Positions 39,901 through 40,377 of a stretch of 40,377 bases of DNA are shown here, in pieces. This stretch comes from Aureitalea sp. L0-47. Its GTDB lineage: Bacteria > Bacteroidota > Bacteroidia > Flavobacteriales > Flavobacteriaceae. The notes below the pieces were generated by a model that did not search any database, was not told the DNA's origin, and saw only the letters and a program-made list of their open reading frames with translations. Both the position numbers and the translations under genes were made by a program. The stretch spans positions 1 through 40,377 of the forward strand of contig NZ_JAFMTQ010000020.1 of NCBI RefSeq assembly GCF_026126405.1, in the 5' to 3' direction. Each line of letters starts with the position of its first letter. Positions within the stretch are counted from its first letter, which is position 1.

Positions 39901-40222
39901 TCAAATTGGTGCGAATGATGTTTACTTCATCAGTTTAGTTGACCCAGTAGGACAAGGTATCTACGATGCTTCTCACTTGAGACTTCGTGATGTATCTCTT
40001 ACTTATTCTCTATCTGAAAAGATGTTAGAAAAAACTCCATTTGGAAATGTAACTTTTGCTGTTTCCGGACAAAACCTTTACGTAAGAACATTCAATATCC
40101 CTCAGGCGTTCAATATTGACCCAGAGGCATTGAGTACAGGTGTAGGTAACGGTCAGGGACTTGAATTCCAAACTGGACCTTCTAACAGACGTTACTCATT
40201 TAGCGTTAAAGCAACATTCTAA
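36977..40222 (+). CDS. SusC/RagA-family TonB-linked outer-membrane transporter
   Basis: A 1081-residue TonB-dependent transporter. The signal peptide MRTKFSGILTLLLAFVVQLTFA is cut before QEKT. A carboxypeptidase-regulatory-like domain spans 24-98 (ISGTVSDNTGLPLPGVNIVVKGTTTGTQSDFDGNYSI). The TonB box region is DEVVVTGYG at 104-112. The plug spans about 117-240 (LNGKVAGVQVTGTGG, NNQPLFVVDGVPFD, IESIQVLKGLSAAVLYGQQGRNGVVLITTKGG), and the barrel runs to the end with a terminal F. With the SusD-like lipoprotein starting 18 bp downstream it imports a bulky nutrient, a glycan or peptide not identifiable from sequence. Codons such as CGT, GGT and ACT dominate, unlike the FecA-like gene, which suggests strong expression. 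Confidence 0.95.
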   Translation: MRTKFSGILTLLLAFVVQLTFAQEKTISGTVSDNTGLPLPGVNIVVKGTTTGTQSDFDGNYSIQASVGQKLVYSYVGFKTMEQAVTAATSTMSVQMEEDAAVLDEVVVTGYGIARERKTLGYAVSTIEAEAVENKPESDVVRTLNGKVAGVQVTGTGGATGSGTNFVIRSKSSINGNNQPLFVVDGVPFDSGTNNVTGFAGGNSITSSRFLDLDPNNIESIQVLKGLSAAVLYGQQGRNGVVLITTKGGSKKDQNKKFEITFSQQVYATQISNLPDYQNDYGQGANNAPNPGFVGNWGARFDLGLMIDHPYASQGDIFPQFDGLQIPYEAAPDNVSDFFRTGLGHATSVNIAGSPGDGGSKYNVNFGYTTEDGYIPNNGLTRYNIGMGGTTKLSNKFSVSATANYSNLRVNTPPIAANNAAGSVSLFTRLLFIPRNLDLQSLPFENPSTGESVYYRGDQNNPYWLLNYSGTEQVNSRFYGQLTTSYEISDNILATYRFGLDTYAETQEFRVAKGDVVNLSGVFRTANISNYIYDHNFNVSFSNINLAENLGLSTVLGFNARRDTFERSGILSTGQVVFNFWNHNNFTAYDDGGLDFFQERNILGAYAEATFEYDNFLFLVLSGRNDWGSTLESENRSLFYPGASLSFIPTSLDGVSTNGALNFLKFRAAYGTSAAFPGPYNTRGVLAQASGTFFPPGGANVTTASNPGARLNRDLQPELQREFEVGAEADFFNRRISLDLTLYKRFIDDQIVPGRPLNPSTGFSTIADNIASSEIEGIEVGLDLTPLKTKDFSWDIKNNFTAYENIVTELGDLEDFPFAGFIGLGNYAAEGEPLGVIKGSYAVRYDPANPVIEGFEDRPGLGVNGALLINPDSGKIFDSDDLGLPIETVGDPNPDWNVTSINSFTYKNLTLSAQVEYQHGGDIFSQTATQYYRRGVTTVNTDNREGTFVIPGILANPNTGELLLDEGGNPIENQIQIGANDVYFISLVDPVGQGIYDASHLRLRDVSLTYSLSEKMLEKTPFGNVTFAVSGQNLYVRTFNIPQAFNIDPEALSTGVGNGQGLEFQTGPSNRRYSFSVKATF

Positions 40223-40240
40223 AAAATTAATAATCCTATT

Positions 40241-40377
40241 ATGAAAAATATATTTAAAATCTCAATTCTTGCTTCGCTTCTGACGCTCTTCACAGCTTGT
40301 GAGACGGTTGAGCTTGAATTATTAGTAAATCCCAACCAGGTTGGGGAGGAGAATTCAGATCCGAACTTCATTTTGAA
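40241..40377 (+). CDS. SusD/RagB-like outer-membrane lipoprotein, 5' fragment
   Basis: The first 45 codons of the susC partner; the gene runs off the right edge. A lipoprotein signal (MKNIFKISILASLLTLFTAC) is followed by the acidic ETVELE export signal and NPNQVGEENSDPNFIL, as in SusD-like nutrient-binding lipoproteins that cap SusC at the cell surface. It begins 18 bp after susC, so the two form an operon. From codon 15 on it is identical in DNA to the left-edge copy. Confidence 0.85.
   Translation, partial: MKNIFKISILASLLTLFTACETVELELLVNPNQVGEENSDPNFIL
40283..40377. repeat. Right copy of the 95-nt perfect inverted terminal repeat
   Basis: Exact reverse complement of bases 1-95. The repeat begins at codon 15 of the susD-like gene and extends to the edge of the window, so its real length is unknown. 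Confidence 0.97.

Overview
The window looks like a chromosomal piece of a Flavobacteriaceae-type Bacteroidetes bacterium. Support for this comes from SusC/SusD and FecI/FecR/FecA-type outer-membrane genes, signal peptides ending in ...SQ or ...AQ, absence of Shine-Dalgarno sequences with A-rich stretches before start codons, -7 boxes of the Bacteroidetes form TAnnTTTG, and the gene order rpsL-rpsG-fusA-rpsJ ... rpoA-rplQ-carA-eno-gltA without tuf, adk or map.

Layout. (1) 1-4256: the 5' end of a SusD-like lipoprotein gene (minus) faces an ECF sigma factor, FecR-type anti-sigma and TonB-dependent receptor operon (plus), a cell-surface signalling unit. (2) 4257-13713: mixed housekeeping and accessory genes, often in convergent pairs with almost no spacing: argS, two small unknown proteins, an SDR/DUF2867 oxidoreductase, a CtlX-like guanidino hydrolase, an outer-membrane barrel, a maltose-acetyltransferase-like enzyme with an NHL-propeller membrane protein, a periplasmic FKBP isomerase and an amidinotransferase/DDAH-like enzyme. 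(3) 13777-17652: gltA, eno and carA (minus). (4) 17739-34972: about 17 kb of minus-strand translation genes, str (rpsL, rpsG, fusA, rpsJ), S10/spc (rplC to secY, infA) and alpha (rpmJ to rplQ), including rpmJ and rpmD. (5) 35159-40377: a BamA/TamA-like barrel protein, a SusC-like transporter and the 5' end of its SusD partner (plus).

How it works together. The ribosomal genes form a nearly continuous transcription unit starting at a textbook Bacteroidetes promoter upstream of rpsL (TTTG-N19-TACCTTTG). A 201-bp gap between rpsJ and rplC contains a terminator-like hairpin overlapping a longer alternative hairpin and is the best candidate for an undescribed regulatory element. argS, the CtlX-like protein, the amidinotransferase-like protein and carA all bear on arginine/citrulline/carbamoyl-phosphate chemistry.

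The most striking structural feature is that the two ends are perfect 95-nt inverted copies of one another, both lying inside susD-like genes at the same codon. This is either the signature of an assembly that stopped at a repeat or of recently recombined inverted paralogues. No rRNA, tRNA, CRISPR, insertion sequence or phage gene was seen. No stretch over 300 bp lacks a gene.
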